Source: JBBIND01 sp037444075
GTDB taxonomy: Bacteria > Acidobacteriota > Terriglobia > Bryobacterales > Bryobacteraceae
DNA: 39,366 nucleotides
Reading direction: 5' to 3'
NCBI GenBank assembly: GCA_037444075.1
Contig: JBBIND010000038.1
Coordinates: 1-39,366, forward strand
Numbering within the stretch: position 1 is the first letter of the stretch; the number at the start of each line of letters is the position of its first letter. The notes under the pieces were generated by a model that was given only the letters and a program-made list of their open reading frames with translations, ran no database searches and was not told the origin of the DNA. A program made the position numbers and the translations under genes. Positions 38,655 through 39,366 of the stretch are shown here, one piece after another.

Positions 38655-39366
38655 ATGATGAACCCCACCTGGCCGGAATCGGCGCTGCTCGCCGCGCTCA
38701 TTGTCCTCTCCTTGATCCTCACCTGGAGTCGTTTTCGCCCCATTGTGATAGTTCTTCGCCAAGCCCGGCAGGAGCCGGGTTACAGATTTCGTCCGCTGGC
38801 GGACAGGTTTCGCGATGCTGTTATTGAAGTTCTCCTCCAGAAAAAGGTGATCACTGAGAGGCCGCTGGCGGGCCTTGCGCACGCGCTGGTGTTCTGGGGC
38901 TTCTGCGCTTTCGCCCTGGCTACCGTTGACCACGTTTCACGCGGGTTTGGAGTTGAGATCATCGCGCGCGAAAGCTCTTTCGGGCGCTTCTATTCCCTGC
39001 TGGTGGCGGTGTTTGCTCTGGCAGTGGCGGTGGCTATCGCAGGGTTAGCAGCACGCCGGTTTGTGGTTCGGCCGAAGTGGCTGGGTGAAGTTGCAGCGGA
39101 ATCCGGACTTATTGCCCTGCTGATCTTCATCTTGATGGTAAGTTACTTAGCTGATTACTTACTCGAACCGCAGGGGCATATCGGAAGAACGATCTGGTGG
39201 GTTCACACGGCAGCGCTGTTGGTGTTTCTACCGCTGATCCCGGGCTCAAAACACCTGCATCTGCTCTTCGGACCAGTCGCTGTTCTTCTCAAGCGGCCGG
39301 TCTTCGGCAAGGTACCGCCCCTCGAGGGCGACGAGGACTTCGGATTGATTACCGGCGCCGACGTCA
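38655..39366 (+). CDS. Membrane electron-transfer protein, HdrE/NarI-like N-terminal part, cut by the window edge
   Basis: The frame stays open from the ATG at 38655 to the end of the window (237 codons). It has an N-terminal helix (LLAALIVLSLILTW), then the pattern of respiratory nitrate reductase gamma/HdrE proteins: ITERPLAGLAHALVFWGFCAFAL, with a candidate heme-ligand histidine, three more helices, and WWVHTAALLVFLPLIPGSKHLHLLFGP, with the conserved H...KHLH heme-binding segment. The final visible part, VPPLEGDEDFGLITGADV, is the usual link to a C-terminal iron-sulfur (CCG-domain) part in fused HdrDE-like proteins, which would lie beyond the window. It should move electrons between the quinone pool and an iron-sulfur centre. 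A second ATG follows directly at 38658. Confidence 0.8.
   Translation, partial: MMNPTWPESALLAALIVLSLILTWSRFRPIVIVLRQARQEPGYRFRPLADRFRDAVIEVLLQKKVITERPLAGLAHALVFWGFCAFALATVDHVSRGFGVEIIARESSFGRFYSLLVAVFALAVAVAIAGLAARRFVVRPKWLGEVAAESGLIALLIFILMVSYLADYLLEPQGHIGRTIWWVHTAALLVFLPLIPGSKHLHLLFGPVAVLLKRPVFGKVPPLEGDEDFGLITGADV

Noticed and set aside
38649..38933. 94-codon minus-strand frame at the right edge
   Set aside because: The plus strand is open to the window end with a clear membrane electron-transfer pattern; this is its shadow.

Overview
The window is high-GC DNA with the gene content of a heterotrophic member of the Acidobacteriota, most like the Solibacter/Bryobacter group. That placement is an inference from gene content: an Oar-type TonB-dependent receptor with a carboxypeptidase-regulatory N-terminus, a DUF6807 protein beside Tat-exported sugar oxidoreductases, sulfatases, a divergent Hfq/LSm protein, and several secreted peptidases. 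No rRNA, tRNA, CRISPR array, transposase or integrase was recognised. A 10-N gap at 4095-4104 shows that this is a scaffolded (draft or metagenome-derived) sequence, so every broken gene below could be either real decay or an assembly error.

Layout. 1-431 is the tail of a heparan-N-sulfatase-like sulfatase. 543-3777 (minus) is a tight three-gene sugar/acid catabolism operon: Gfo/Idh/MocA oxidoreductase, enolase-superfamily enzyme, DUF6807. 3966-8886 holds small housekeeping genes: a HAD phosphatase crossing the N gap, a TPR protein, an acyl-CoA thioesterase convergent with an Hfq-like protein, a sulfatase remnant, nadD, a mandelate-racemase-type enzyme and a zinc-ribbon membrane protein. 8870-10646 (minus) is a TMTC-like membrane TPR protein followed by a deleted SRPBCC gene. 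10678-17175 (plus) runs nth, a lipoprotein-like gene, a large GT-C-like membrane protein, a GlcNAc-kinase-like gene, pgk and an exported RraA-like protein.

The most unusual segment is 17410-20149. It has a good sigma70-type promoter and a hairpin leader, then four co-directional genes: a 94-aa free copy of a subtilase propeptide-like domain, a 590-aa S8 subtilase with an intact D/H/N/S catalytic set, an 84-aa free copy of that subtilase's own C-terminal domain, and an 80-aa Ala/Gly/Pro/Ser-rich peptide. The protease is thus encoded between stand-alone copies of its two terminal domains. I propose a self-contained proteolytic cassette (protease, inhibitor or chaperone, binding partner, candidate substrate); its function is unknown.

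20497-29447 holds a redoxin-cytochrome c fusion, a DUF5658-like membrane protein, a dipeptidyl-peptidase-IV-type S9 peptidase, a FecR-like exported protein, an active/inactive pair of M16 peptidase subunits and a Tat-exported aldo/keto-reductase-like protein. 29530-36279 (minus) has two TonB-dependent receptors flanking a decayed Sde182/DUF1593 gene. 36640-38483 (minus) is a DUF2157 + DUF4824 membrane pair. The window ends inside an HdrE/NarI-like membrane electron-transfer protein on the plus strand.

At least five genes are broken or show a frame problem (the sulfatases at both 1-431 and 5908-6450, SRPBCC at 8870, Sde182 at 31827, GlcNAc kinase at its C8 tract). Two of them are clean internal deletions with both ends of the family still recognisable.
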